From Micromonospora sp. M71_S20 (GTDB lineage Bacteria; Actinomycetota; Actinomycetes; Mycobacteriales; Micromonosporaceae), in assembly GCF_003664255.1 (NCBI RefSeq), contig NZ_RCCV01000001.1, forward strand, positions 2,976,001 to 3,040,000: 64,000 nt of DNA. Reading direction: 5' to 3'. The position numbers and the translations under genes are program-made. This document shows positions 12,057 to 21,976 of this stretch, piece by piece. Under the pieces are notes generated by a model. That model was not told where the DNA came from. It saw only the letters and a list, made by a program, of their open reading frames with translations, and did not search any database. Every line of letters begins with the position of its first letter. Within the stretch, counting starts at the first letter, position 1.

Positions 12057-13456
12057 CCGACACCGACGGGTGGATCGAGCTGCGGGAACCGGACGTCGAC
12101 ACCGAGGAGCCGACCGGTCCGCAGCCGGTCGTGGCCGTGGTCGGCCGCCCCAACGTGGGCAAGTCGACCCTGGTCAACCGGATCATCGGCCGCCGCCAGG
12201 CGGTCGTCGAGGACGTCCCCGGGGTGACCCGGGACCGCGTGCCGTACGACGCGCAGTGGGCCGGCCGGCAGTTCACCGTGGTGGACACCGGCGGGTGGGA
12301 GCCCGACGCCAAGGACCGGGCGGCCGCGATCGCGGCGCAGGCCGAGACGGCGGTCGCCACCGCCGACGTGGTGCTGTTCGTGGTCGACGCGATGGTCGGC
12401 TCGACAGACGTGGACGAGGCGGCCGTACGGATGCTGCGCCGCAGCGCCAAGCCGGTGATCCTCGTCGCGAACAAGGCCGACAACACCGCCATCGAGATGG
12501 AGGCGACCTCGCTGTGGTCGCTGGGCCTCGGTGAGCCGTACCCGGTGTCGGCGCTGCACGGGCGTGGTTCCGGCGACCTGCTCGACGCCATCATGGACGC
12601 GCTGCCGGAGGCCCCGAAGATCGTCGAGAACCGTCCGCGCGGCCCGCGCCGGGTGGCCCTCGTCGGTCGGCCGAACGTCGGCAAGTCCAGCCTGCTCAAC
12701 CGCTTCTCGGGCGAGGAGCGGGCGGTCGTCGACTCGGTCGCCGGCACCACCGTGGACCCGGTCGACAGCCTGGTCGAGATCGGCGGGGAGACCTGGCAGC
12801 TGGTCGACACGGCGGGCCTGCGCAAGCGGGTCGGCAAGGCCAGCGGCACCGAGTACTACGCCAGCCTGCGGACCGCCTCGGCGATCGAGGCCGCCGAGGT
12901 CGCCGTGGTCCTGCTGGACTCCAGCGAGCCGATCAGCGAGCAGGACCAGCGGATCCTGTCCATGGTCACCGAGACCGGCCGGGCGCTGGTGATCGCCTTC
13001 AACAAGTGGGACCTGGTCGACGCCGACCGCCGGTACTACCTGGACAAGGAGATCGAGCGCGAGCTGCGCCGCATCCCGTGGGCGATCCGGCTCAACCTGT
13101 CGGCGCAGACCGGCCGGGCGGTCGACAAGCTCGCGCCGGCGCTGCGCAAGGCCCTGGCCAGCTGGGAGACCCGCGTACCGACCGCGCAGCTCAACTCGTG
13201 GCTGACGGCGCTGGTGCAGGCGACCCCGCACCCGGTGCGGGGCGGGCGGGCGCCGAAGATCCTCTTCGCCACCCAGGCGGGCGTGGCTCCGCCGCGCTTC
13301 GTGCTGTTCACCACCGCGCCGCTGGACGCCGGCTACCAGCGGTTCGTCGAGCGCAAGCTGCGCGAGGAGTTCGGCTTCGAGGGCAGCCCGATCGAGATCT
13401 CCGTACGCCCCCGCAAGAAGCTCGGCCCGGGCGGCCGGGGCAAGGCGCACGGCTGA
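12053..13456 (+). CDS. der: Ribosome-associated GTPase Der (EngA)
   Basis: Essential double GTPase needed for 50S ribosomal subunit maturation. The 467-residue protein has a short acidic N-terminal leader, then G domain 1 ([30 protein letters not shown]) and G domain 2 ([29 protein letters not shown]). The C-terminal KH-like RNA-binding domain ends with [19 protein letters not shown]. The length and domain order are normal. It is translationally coupled to cmk and closed by a strong terminator directly downstream, the end of the core block before the tRNA. Confidence 0.97.
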   Translation: MTDTDGWIELREPDVDTEEPTGPQPVVAVVGRPNVGKSTLVNRIIGRRQAVVEDVPGVTRDRVPYDAQWAGRQFTVVDTGGWEPDAKDRAAAIAAQAETAVATADVVLFVVDAMVGSTDVDEAAVRMLRRSAKPVILVANKADNTAIEMEATSLWSLGLGEPYPVSALHGRGSGDLLDAIMDALPEAPKIVENRPRGPRRVALVGRPNVGKSSLLNRFSGEERAVVDSVAGTTVDPVDSLVEIGGETWQLVDTAGLRKRVGKASGTEYYASLRTASAIEAAEVAVVLLDSSEPISEQDQRILSMVTETGRALVIAFNKWDLVDADRRYYLDKEIERELRRIPWAIRLNLSAQTGRAVDKLAPALRKALASWETRVPTAQLNSWLTALVQATPHPVRGGRAPKILFATQAGVAPPRFVLFTTAPLDAGYQRFVERKLREEFGFEGSPIEISVRPRKKLGPGGRGKAHG

Positions 13457-13469
13457 TCCGCCGAACCTG

Positions 13470-13503
13470 AAAGCCGGGTGGGAGCACGCTCCCACCCGGC
13501 TTT
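13470..13503 (+). terminator. Rho-independent terminator after der
   Basis: A perfect inverted repeat (13470-13485 with 13488-13503) beginning AAAGCC and ending GGCTTT, followed by a further T. It starts about 14 bases after the der stop. Confidence 0.88.
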
Positions 13504-13655
13504 TCGCTGCCCAACCACCTCCCCTATCCTCCTAGGACGCCTTAGGGGAGGTGGGCGGGACGACGCGTTCCGGCCCGGGAGGGGGCAGTGCGGACGGCGC
13601 GAAGATCCTGCGCTAAGCTGTACCGGCTGTCGCGGGGAGATCCGCGCGGGAGCAT

Positions 13656-13732
<77 letters not shown>

Positions 13733-13747
13733 GGTGTTATCGCAGGT

Positions 13748-13783
13748 CAGAAGGCTGATTCGAGAAATCGGGTCGGCCTTCTT
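13748..13783 (+). terminator. Hairpin downstream of tRNA-Pro
   Basis: AGAAGGC (13749-13755) pairs with GCCTTCT (13776-13782), with an inner GATT/AATC pairing. A T-containing tail follows. It likely ends the tRNA transcript. The same hairpin is present beside attachment copy 3 and, degraded, beside copy 2. Confidence 0.55.
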
Positions 13784-13984
13784 GGGTTCTTGGGAACAAC
13801 TGCGGTCAAGTGCGCCGTCTGGCAGCGTTCCTTGACCGCTGGTCAAGCCGTGTGGCCAGCCCTGTTACTTGCCGAGTCGCTTTCTTCGTTTCGTCAAGGC
13901 GGCCCGGCCCCGGCCTGCTGGCGACCTCCGGCCGGCATCGGCCGGGCTGGCCGGCCACGCTTCTCGACAGGCACCCGCAGCCGA

Positions 13985-15004
13985 CTAGCCACCTCGGTTG
14001 GCACTTGGGGTAGTTCCTGACTCCGAGGCGGTCGAAGACGGGTTGGAAGTGGCACTTGCAGTTGCCTCGATCTGCCACGGGACAACCGGCGTGGAAGCCG
14101 CAGGGTCGGGCTGCGCTCGAGCCCACAAGAGGAGTAGGGCGGCAGTCATCACTATGGGAGTCAGGACGCACGCGACAGTTACCACCACCACGGTCCGAGT
14201 GCCGTTGCGAGAAGACTCCAGCACCTCGGTCCCCGCTTCAGCACCCATGCCAGGGGAGCCGGTGGCACAGTCGGTCCGGTTCTGTCGCCTCGGGAGGGCG
14301 TACACGCCCACCGGCAGGAGGACGAGCCACAGCGGCGCCAGCAGGGGAGCGAGCGCCGGCCAGATGGGCCACACCGGTTCGGCGAGCCTGTTCATGTCCA
14401 GGACCCTCCAGGTTAGTCCGACGCCTGGGAGTAGGCCGACCGTCACCAGGGTGCCGACCAGCAGGGGTACGGGTGGACGGCGCCGTGCCAGCAGCCAGAA
14501 CAGCGCCGTGCCGGCAGCGGCGCCGAGGAGGGTGCCCGTGATCGTGACGGCAAGAAACTTGTCGGGCACGGCCGGTGCGACGGTCAGCCTCGACCCGCTC
14601 GCCGAGTGGGCAAGCGTGACCGTCAGCCCGTCCCGCTCGGCCCGCCAGTCGTCGCACGGGTAGCTCGGCTTGCGACGGAGGCCCTGCCATCCCTGCGTTG
14701 CTGCGTTGCGTCGTAGCTGCTCGGAGAGCGCGCAGTCGGCACGGCTGTCGTACCAGAAGTCCACCTGACCCGAGCCGAGGTCGTCGGCTGCGAAATTGAC
14801 GCCCCACCGGGAGCCATGCACGACCCGATCCGAGTCGTACGGCACCGCATCGGGGAGCAGCTCCGCCGCCACGCTCCGCGCCCGGTCGTAGCTAGGCGGC
14901 GTGACGCCGCGGCCGCCGTACCAGGAGCCGACGCTCAGGCCGACGGTGCCCAGCAGCACCGCGCCGAGCAGCAGCATCGCAACGCGCCGCAGCCGATGAC
15001 CCAC
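13985..15004 (-). CDS. Predicted membrane protein of unknown function
   Basis: A 339-residue protein with an N-terminal membrane anchor (VAMLLLGAVLLGTVGLSVGS), then an extracellular stretch with several cysteines (DSRADCALSEQL, KPSYPCDDWRAE). Four or so further hydrophobic segments follow (FLAVTITGTLLGAAAGTALF, VPLLVGTLVTVGLLPGVGL, LLAPLWLVLLPVGVYALP, VVVVTVACVLTPIVMTAALL), and a Ser/Thr-rich C-terminal tail. I chose the GTG at 15004; an in-frame start at 15148 is also open. I do not recognise the family. It is the only gene between attachment copies 1 and 2, so it may be all that is left of a first inserted element. Confidence 0.6.
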   Translation of the reverse strand: MGHRLRRVAMLLLGAVLLGTVGLSVGSWYGGRGVTPPSYDRARSVAAELLPDAVPYDSDRVVHGSRWGVNFAADDLGSGQVDFWYDSRADCALSEQLRRNAATQGWQGLRRKPSYPCDDWRAERDGLTVTLAHSASGSRLTVAPAVPDKFLAVTITGTLLGAAAGTALFWLLARRRPPVPLLVGTLVTVGLLPGVGLTWRVLDMNRLAEPVWPIWPALAPLLAPLWLVLLPVGVYALPRRQNRTDCATGSPGMGAEAGTEVLESSRNGTRTVVVVTVACVLTPIVMTAALLLLWARAQPDPAASTPVVPWQIEATASATSNPSSTASESGTTPSANRGG

Positions 15005-15223
15005 CGGCCCACCCCCTGTCGCAGTGCGGTACAGGGTAGCCCCCGCCACTGTCTCCCTGGTGCCCGGCGAATGCCCGCTGCGGTCGCCAGGCGTCAGCAT
15101 CCGGGGACCAGGAGGGGACCACACGGTGTGCACGATGGTGGCCGGCATGCCGTCGACTGCACGGCCTGATCTTGGGTATAGCGTGCGTGACGTGCGTGGA
15201 CGTGTGGCGAAGCGTCCTGGGGA

Positions 15224-15260
15224 TCAAGGGGTCGTCGGTTCGAATCCGGCCGTCCCGACA
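15224..15260 (+). repeat. Attachment-site core, copy 2 (internal junction)
   Basis: 37 bases identical to the tRNA-Pro 3' end. The 60 or so bases upstream (from about 15165) closely match those upstream of copy 3 (from about 60512), including CACGGCCTGATCTTGG and GCGTGCGTGACGTGCGT. Copies 2 and 3 therefore share an element-end sequence, which indicates two tandem insertions rather than one. The region 15005-15372 holds no gene otherwise. Confidence 0.88.
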
Positions 15261-15372
15261 GTAAAACGGCAGGTCAGGGCCTTGATTCACCTCGGTGGGT
15301 CGAGGCCTTCTTGCTGTTCCCTCTCACAATTCATCATGTACGCGCGTACTGCTGAATCTCGGGGCGTTGGAG

Positions 15373-15885
15373 TCACCCGAACAGCCTTGATTCGAGGTGC
15401 TCAGCCGCCACCTTCAGATGGTTGCTGTCGACGTAGACGTCGCCCGCCTTCAGCCGCTCCTTCTTCTGCAGAGTCTGAAACGCCTTCAGAACCTTCGCGG
15501 CCGTCGCCGGCATGGTGAGCCGCGTTTGCCGGCCGCCGACTTGGCCTGCTTCTCCTCGACCTCGCGTCGACGAGCGTCCGGTGTTCTCCCCGGCCGCGAT
15601 CGTGCCGGCCTCGAGGTCGACATCGGACCAGGGCAGCCCACACACTTCGGCCGGTCGCAGGCCCATCGGCGACAGCAGGCATACGGCGTACAGGCGGTCC
15701 TTCGTGAAACCGGTCAGGAATGCCTTGACCTCTTCCTGGGTCCAGGGCCTGCGCTCAGCTTGTGCTTCGGCGGTCCGGTCGGCGAGCTTCGGCGCGTCCT
15801 CGATGGGGTTGAGCCGCAAGTTGTGGATGGGCGTCGGCCGCCGTGAACGTGGCGATGTCGGGGCCTGTCGATCGGCGGCCATCAC
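15373..15885 (-). pseudogene. Tyrosine integrase fragment
   Basis: A 170-codon frame whose middle matches phage or AICE integrases: RPWTQEEVKAFLTGF, then the LLSPMGLRPAEVCGLPWSDV segment with the first catalytic arginine, and DLEAGTIAAGENT. After that the frame slips (a Ser/Arg-rich non-homologous stretch), then TMPATAAKVLKAFQTLQKKE resumes the family pattern. The catalytic HxxR box and nucleophilic tyrosine are absent, so it cannot be active. It points away from attachment copy 2, only about 110 bases off, where the integrase of the second element would be expected. Confidence 0.75.
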
Positions 15886-15915
15886 TCGCTCCGGGTGCGC
15901 CCTGCCCGAGCGCCT

Positions 15916-15927
15916 GTGAACGATAAC
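15916..15927 (+). promoter_or_regulatory. LacI-type operator-like motif (site 1)
   Basis: GTGAACGATAAC, one of four related 12-mers around the polysaccharide genes. It lies about 420 bases upstream of the xylanase start. The gene-free stretch 15886-16347 contains only this site and site 2. Confidence 0.45.
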
Positions 15928-16081
15928 AGAGCCGCAGCCGGTCGCATCCGCGGTAGCGATCCCATCCGGCTCGCCGAGCGTTTCGTGAGGCAGAAGTGAC
16001 CAAGCGGCTGGGCCGTCCTGACGGATGAGTGCGTCGTGGGGCTGAGGAATTGATGATTAGTTACGTCTTGACGACGGTGAT

Positions 16082-16093
16082 GTTATCGCTCAC
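16082..16093 (-). promoter_or_regulatory. LacI-type operator-like motif (site 2), xylanase promoter region
   Basis: GTTATCGCTCAC, whose reverse complement GTGAGCGATAAC differs from site 1 by one base. A TTGACG hexamer at 16068-16073 lies just upstream, so a repressor bound here would plausibly block the GH10 promoter. This is inference from position and motif. Confidence 0.5.
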
Positions 16094-16332
16094 CCTCGAT
16101 GTCGAGGCTGACTGCGGCCGTGGCTCACCGGGCGGGCCCTCGCTGGTCGACCTCGCGATCGTGACGTCCCCCCCCAGGGCATGCGGACGTCACCTCAGGA
16201 CATCCGCTGGCGACAGCGACCGGACTGCCGGTGTCGGTGCCGTCCACCTCGCTGACCGTCCGCGAGTCGCGTCCGCCGTTCCGGACCGGCTTCCCGAACC
16301 AACTGGCACATCACCACCACCGGTATTGATGA

Positions 16333-17814
<1,482 letters not shown>

Positions 17815-18005
17815 CTGGTCTTCCGTTCGGTGGCGCGGACGGCATCCGTTCGCGCCATCGCAGGCGGGCAACCGGCCAGGGACGTGGCCCGGTAGCCGCA
17901 TCGCGCCCGCACGACGAACACCGTGCCGACGCCGGACGTCGGCACGCACCCCAAGCGACCCGCGTGCGTTCCGCTCGCCGATGACCCCGACCAGAGGAGT
18001 GGACC

Positions 18006-19388
18006 ATGAGTGCCATCGGTACGGCCCGTCCCGCCCTTCCATCGAGGCGTCGCTGGCGGTCAGGCCTGGCCGCGGCGGCTGCGGCGGTCATCGCGGCCGG
18101 CACGTTGGTCGCCGTGAACGCGGCCCCCGCGGCCGCGGCGCCCGTGGACACCAACGCCTGGTACGTCCTAGTGAACAGGAACAGCGGCAAGGCGCTGGAT
18201 CTCTACGCCTCGGCCACTAACGACGGTGCGCGGATCAGCCAGTGGACGCGGAACGGCGGGGCGAACCAGCAGTGGCAGTTCCTGGACTCAGGTGGCGGCT
18301 ACTACAGGCTGAAGTCCCGGCACTCCGGCAAGGTCCTCGATGTGCACAACTGGTCGACCGCCGACGGCGCTGCGATCGTGCAGTGGTCCGACACCAACGC
18401 GACGAACCAGCAGTTTCGGCTCGCGGACTCGGACGGCGGTCACGTCCGGCTGATCAGCCGGCACAGCGGCAAGGTCGTGGAGGTGCAGGGTGCCTCCACC
18501 GCCGACGGTGGGGACATCGTGCAGTACTCCGACTGGAACGGCGCCAACCAGCAGTGGCAGCTTGTCCGCGCGGGCAGCGACGATCCGCCGCCGGGAGGCA
18601 CCGGGTGCGGTAGGGCCCCGACGCTGTCCAGCGGCACGCACACGATTCAGAGCAACGGCAAGAGCCGCTCCTTCATCCTGCGGGTGCCCGCCAACTACAA
18701 CAGCTACAAGCCCTACCGGCTGATCTTCGCGTTCCACTGGCGTGGCGGCACCATGCAGGAGATCTCCTCGGGCGGCACCAGTGGGACGGCATGGTCCTAC
18801 TACGGGCAGCAGGAACAGTCGAACAACAGCGCGATCCTGGTCGCGCCCCAGGGAATCGGCAACGGCTGGGGCAACGCCGGCGGTGAGGACGTCACCTTCG
18901 TCGACGACATGATCACACGGATCGAGAGCGACCTCTGCGTCAACCCGAGGCAGCGGTTCGCCCTCGGCTTCAGTTGGGGCGGCGGCATGAGCTATGCGCT
19001 CGCCTGCGCGCGGGCCACTGTCTTCCGGGCGGTCGCGGTCATCGCTGGCGCACAGATCAGCGGGTGTAGCGGTGGTACGCAGCCCATCGCGTACTTCGGG
19101 CTGCACGGCATCTCGGACAACGTCCTGAACATCGCGCAGGGGCGTTCGTTGCGCGATACGTTCGTCCGGAACAACGGTTGCGCCGCCCAGAACCCGCCCG
19201 AGCCGGGGCCGGGCAGCCGTACGCACGTCACGACCGCCTACTCCGGCTGCAGGGCCGGCTACCCGGTCCAGTGGGCCGCGTTCGACAACGGTCACATGCC
19301 CGGGCCGGTGGACGGGACGTACGCCGAGAGTGGCGTTACCACCTGGACCAAGGGTGAGATCTGGAGGTTCTTCGCGCAGTTCTCGTGA
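18006..19388 (+). CDS. Secreted CE1/PHB-depolymerase-type esterase (feruloyl esterase-like) with N-terminal CBM13
   Basis: Predicted to hydrolyse feruloyl or acetyl esters on arabinoxylan. The 460-residue protein has a signal peptide ending near AAPAAAAP (residue 45), then a ricin-type lectin domain (about 47-195) nearly identical in style to the xylanase's, then an alpha/beta-hydrolase domain (about 200-460). That domain starts with a Cys-containing strand (GCGRAPTLSSG), carries RLIFAFHWRGG and the nucleophile elbow GFSWGGG with Ser323, and ends near the histidine in FDNGHMPGPVDG. The lectin at the N-terminus is the reverse of the xylanase arrangement. The ATG at 18006 follows AGAGGAG. Substrate is inferred from the xylanase neighbour 190 bases upstream; PHB depolymerase activity is the alternative. 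Confidence 0.88.
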   Translation: MSAIGTARPALPSRRRWRSGLAAAAAAVIAAGTLVAVNAAPAAAAPVDTNAWYVLVNRNSGKALDLYASATNDGARISQWTRNGGANQQWQFLDSGGGYYRLKSRHSGKVLDVHNWSTADGAAIVQWSDTNATNQQFRLADSDGGHVRLISRHSGKVVEVQGASTADGGDIVQYSDWNGANQQWQLVRAGSDDPPPGGTGCGRAPTLSSGTHTIQSNGKSRSFILRVPANYNSYKPYRLIFAFHWRGGTMQEISSGGTSGTAWSYYGQQEQSNNSAILVAPQGIGNGWGNAGGEDVTFVDDMITRIESDLCVNPRQRFALGFSWGGGMSYALACARATVFRAVAVIAGAQISGCSGGTQPIAYFGLHGISDNVLNIAQGRSLRDTFVRNNGCAAQNPPEPGPGSRTHVTTAYSGCRAGYPVQWAAFDNGHMPGPVDGTYAESGVTTWTKGEIWRFFAQFS

Positions 19389-19498
19389 CGCGGACGGGTC
19401 AGCCCGCGCCGGCTTCCGCGATGCGGGGGTCGGCGCCGGCTGACCTCGGGTCGGGATGGCGAGGATCCTGAGCTCGGCCTCCTGTCTGGCTCTCGAGC

Positions 19499-20153
19499 AT
19501 GGCGTCGGGCACCCTTACCGCCCAGGAATACGACGACTGGATCGCCGGGAAGCGGGACTGGAGCTCGGCCAACGTCAAGCGGATCTTCCAGCTTTGGAAG
19601 GAGGCCGGTTGACGCGGTGATGAACAACGACGGGGCCAACTCGACCGCGATGTTCAACGACTCCTTCGCGCTCTTCCAGTCCGGCAAGGCCGCCCACGTC
19701 ATGGGCCTGAGGTCGGACGTGGGGCACTGGCAGGACTTCAACGAGTTCCTGACCGCCGACAAGCTCGGCGTCATGAAGGCTCCGGTCGTCACCGCTGGCA
19801 CCACTGCGAACCTTCCGTACGACGGTGGCATCGGCTACGGGGTCGCCAAGTGGACGAAGGACCCCAAGGTGGCCGTCGACCTGGTGCGCTCCCTGACCTC
19901 GACCGAGGCGCTGAAGGCGTTCCACGCCGACGCGGGCGCCATCGCCGCCGACACCACGATCGACGTGCCACAGGGCGGTCCGGCTGTCGCCACCATCGTC
20001 TCCGAACTCAAGGGCGGCAAGCCCGCTCTGCACGTGGCCCTGTCCTCGAAGACGCTGGACCTGATGGGGTGGCTCTCCCAGCAATTGCTCAGCGGGTCGG
20101 TCACCGTCGACGAGGTGGTGAAGCAACTGGCCGCTTCCGACCAGGTGGGTTGA
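19499..20153 (+). pseudogene. Sugar ABC transporter substrate-binding protein, 5'-truncated and frameshifted
   Basis: Two consecutive pieces of a family 1 extracellular solute-binding protein. The first (19499-19612) reads TLTAQEYDDWIAGKRDW and stops at TGA 19610. The second, in another frame from 19617, reads NNDGANSTAMFNDSFALFQS, SGKAAHVMGL and on to a normal C-terminus (DEVVKQLAASDQVG). The N-terminal half, including the lipoprotein signal, is missing. It precedes two permease relics in the usual binding protein-permease-permease order. The natural role would be importing oligosaccharides released by the enzymes nearby. Confidence 0.8.
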
Positions 20154-20157
20154 CCTC

Positions 20158-21167
20158 GTGCCCATCGGAGACACGCGACCGTCGGTCCGTTCGGCGCAGC
20201 CGCGACGGGCTGGCGGGGCGGCGGTCACGTTCCCCGCCCCGCGAGCCGGCTCGCGTCCCCGGCGCGCCCGCGATGGCCTGAGGTCCGAACGCTTCGCCCC
20301 CTACGTCCTGGTCGCTCCGGCCGTGCTGACGATCGTGGCGCTGCGGCTCTACCCGTTGCTCCTCGGCGTCAACTTCTCCTCAACGGTGACGGTGCGCAGA
20401 ACGGGACGTCCTTCACCGGTGACGGTGCGCAGAACGGGACGGCGGTTGGATTCGGCAACTACCGTGAGCTGTTCGAGGATCCGCTCTTCCGGACCGCGCT
20501 GGGCAACGTCGGACTGCTGGTGCTGCTGCTTCCGGTGGCGGTGGCGATCCCCGGTCTGCTCGCGACGTTCATCCACCTCCGGGTGCCCGGCCACCGCTTC
20601 TACCGCAGCGTCTCCTTCTTTCCGGCGGTGCTCTCCCCGGTCATCGTCGGTGCGATCTTCAACCTGCTGCTCGCCTTCGACGGCCCTCTCAACGCCGTCC
20701 TCGGGTCGGTCGGCGTCAGCCCGGTGGACTGGCTCGGGGACCCGGACCTCGCGATGTTCATGGTGGTGGGCGTGCACCTCTGGACCACGTCCGGGATGGC
20801 CCTGGTGGTGTTCCTCGCCGGCTTCGCCACCCTGGATCCCGCGCTCCTGGACGCCGACCGGGTGGACGGGGCGTCCCTACGTCAGGTCGTCTGGCATGGG
20901 AGCGTCCCGAGCTCACGCGCAATCCAGTTCGTCTTCGTGACCACGATGATCGGGATGCTCACCTCCATGTTCGGGCTGCTCTTCGTCATGACCAGCGGCG
21001 GCCCGGAGTGGTCGACGTACCTGCCGGAGTACTACATCTGGATCCAGCAGGGCCAGATGAACCGGCCGGCCCTCGCGTCGGCCGCATCGACGATCCTCTT
21101 CATGATCATGATCGTGGTGGGGCTGCTGCAGATCAAACTGCTCGAACGAACGGGAAGGGAGGACTGA
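20158..21167 (+). pseudogene. Sugar ABC transporter permease 1 (MalF-like), frameshifted
   Basis: Starts 4 bases after the binding-protein relic. Frame 1 carries the N-terminal segment with SERFAPYVLVAPAVLTIVAL. Near 20375 the frame is lost, and homology resumes in a different frame: GFGNYRELFEDPLFRTALGN, then membrane helices and the EAA-like loop LDPALLDADRVDGASLRQVV. The frameshift sits beside a 25-base direct repeat (20384-20408 and 20417-20441), suggesting slippage. The C-terminus LLQIKLLERTGRED is normal. Non-functional as read. Confidence 0.8.
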
Positions 21168-21895
21168 TGTCCCGCGTCCGTCCCGGACGATGGTTGGTCG
21201 CGATCCCGATGTCGCTGCTCGCGCTCGCGACGATCCACCCCCTGTCGTTCACCGCCAACGTCGCGATGAAGACGCGGCGTGACTATATCCTCGACCGGTT
21301 CTCCCTGCCGACGCTCTGCGCTGGGAGAACGTCGACACCGCGTGGAGCAGCGTCGGCATGGGCCGCTACTTCGCCAGCTCCCTGCTCGTGGTGACGTCGT
21401 CGGTGGTCCTGCTGCTACTGCTGGGATCGATGGCCGGGTTCGCGCTCAGCCAGCTGCGGTTCCGCGGCTCGTCGGCGCTGTTCCTGGGCTGCCTCGCGGG
21501 CCTGTTCGTCCTTTCGGATGATCATGGTGCCGCTCGCCCGGATCATGGCCGACACCGCGCTCATCGACACGTACCCCGGCCTGGTCCTCGTCTACGTGGC
21601 CCAGTTCCTGCCCTTCACCGTCTTTCTGATGACGAGTTACTACAACGGCATCCCGCCCGAGATCGTGGATGCCGCCCGGATCGACGGCAACACCGTGTAC
21701 GGCTTGTACCGGCGGATCATGCTGCCCCTGGGCACCCCGGCGCTGCTGTCGGTCGGCATCCTTGACGCTCTGTTCTGCTGGAACGACGTTCTCATGGCGT
21801 TGGTGATGATGCCCTCGGCCGAGCACCGGACGCTCATGGTCGGCGTCACCTCGTTGCGGGGGCAGTACTCCGACGACATCCCCACCTCCGCGCGC
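21167..21895 (+). pseudogene. Sugar ABC transporter permease 2 (MalG-like), two frameshifts and 3' truncation
   Basis: ATG at 21167 overlaps the previous stop. The first helix (WLVAIPMSLLALATIHPLSF) is followed by a frame change near 21310, then MGRYFASSLLVVTSSVVLLL, another change near 21510, then IDTYPGLVLVYVAQFLPFTV and the EAA loop EIVDAARIDGNTVYGLYRRI. It stops matching after RGQYSDDIPT at about 21890, where the last helix should follow, and runs straight into a hairpin. No associated ATPase gene is present, which is normal for these importers. Confidence 0.8.
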
Positions 21896-21972
21896 GTCCC
21901 GAGCGGGACGCGCGCGGATGGCCCGTCCGGTAGGGAACAGGCCCGGCGCGGGCGCCCGGCCTGTTCCCTACC
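21891..21972. terminator. Double hairpin between convergent permease relic and GH127 gene
   Basis: Two perfect stems: 21891-21901 with 21904-21914 (11 bp, 2-base loop), and 21929-21943 with 21958-21972 (15 bp, 14-base loop). The second is only 5 bases from the GH127 stop and is its probable terminator, bidirectional in shape but lacking long T runs. Confidence 0.75.
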
Positions 21973-21976
21973 GCTT

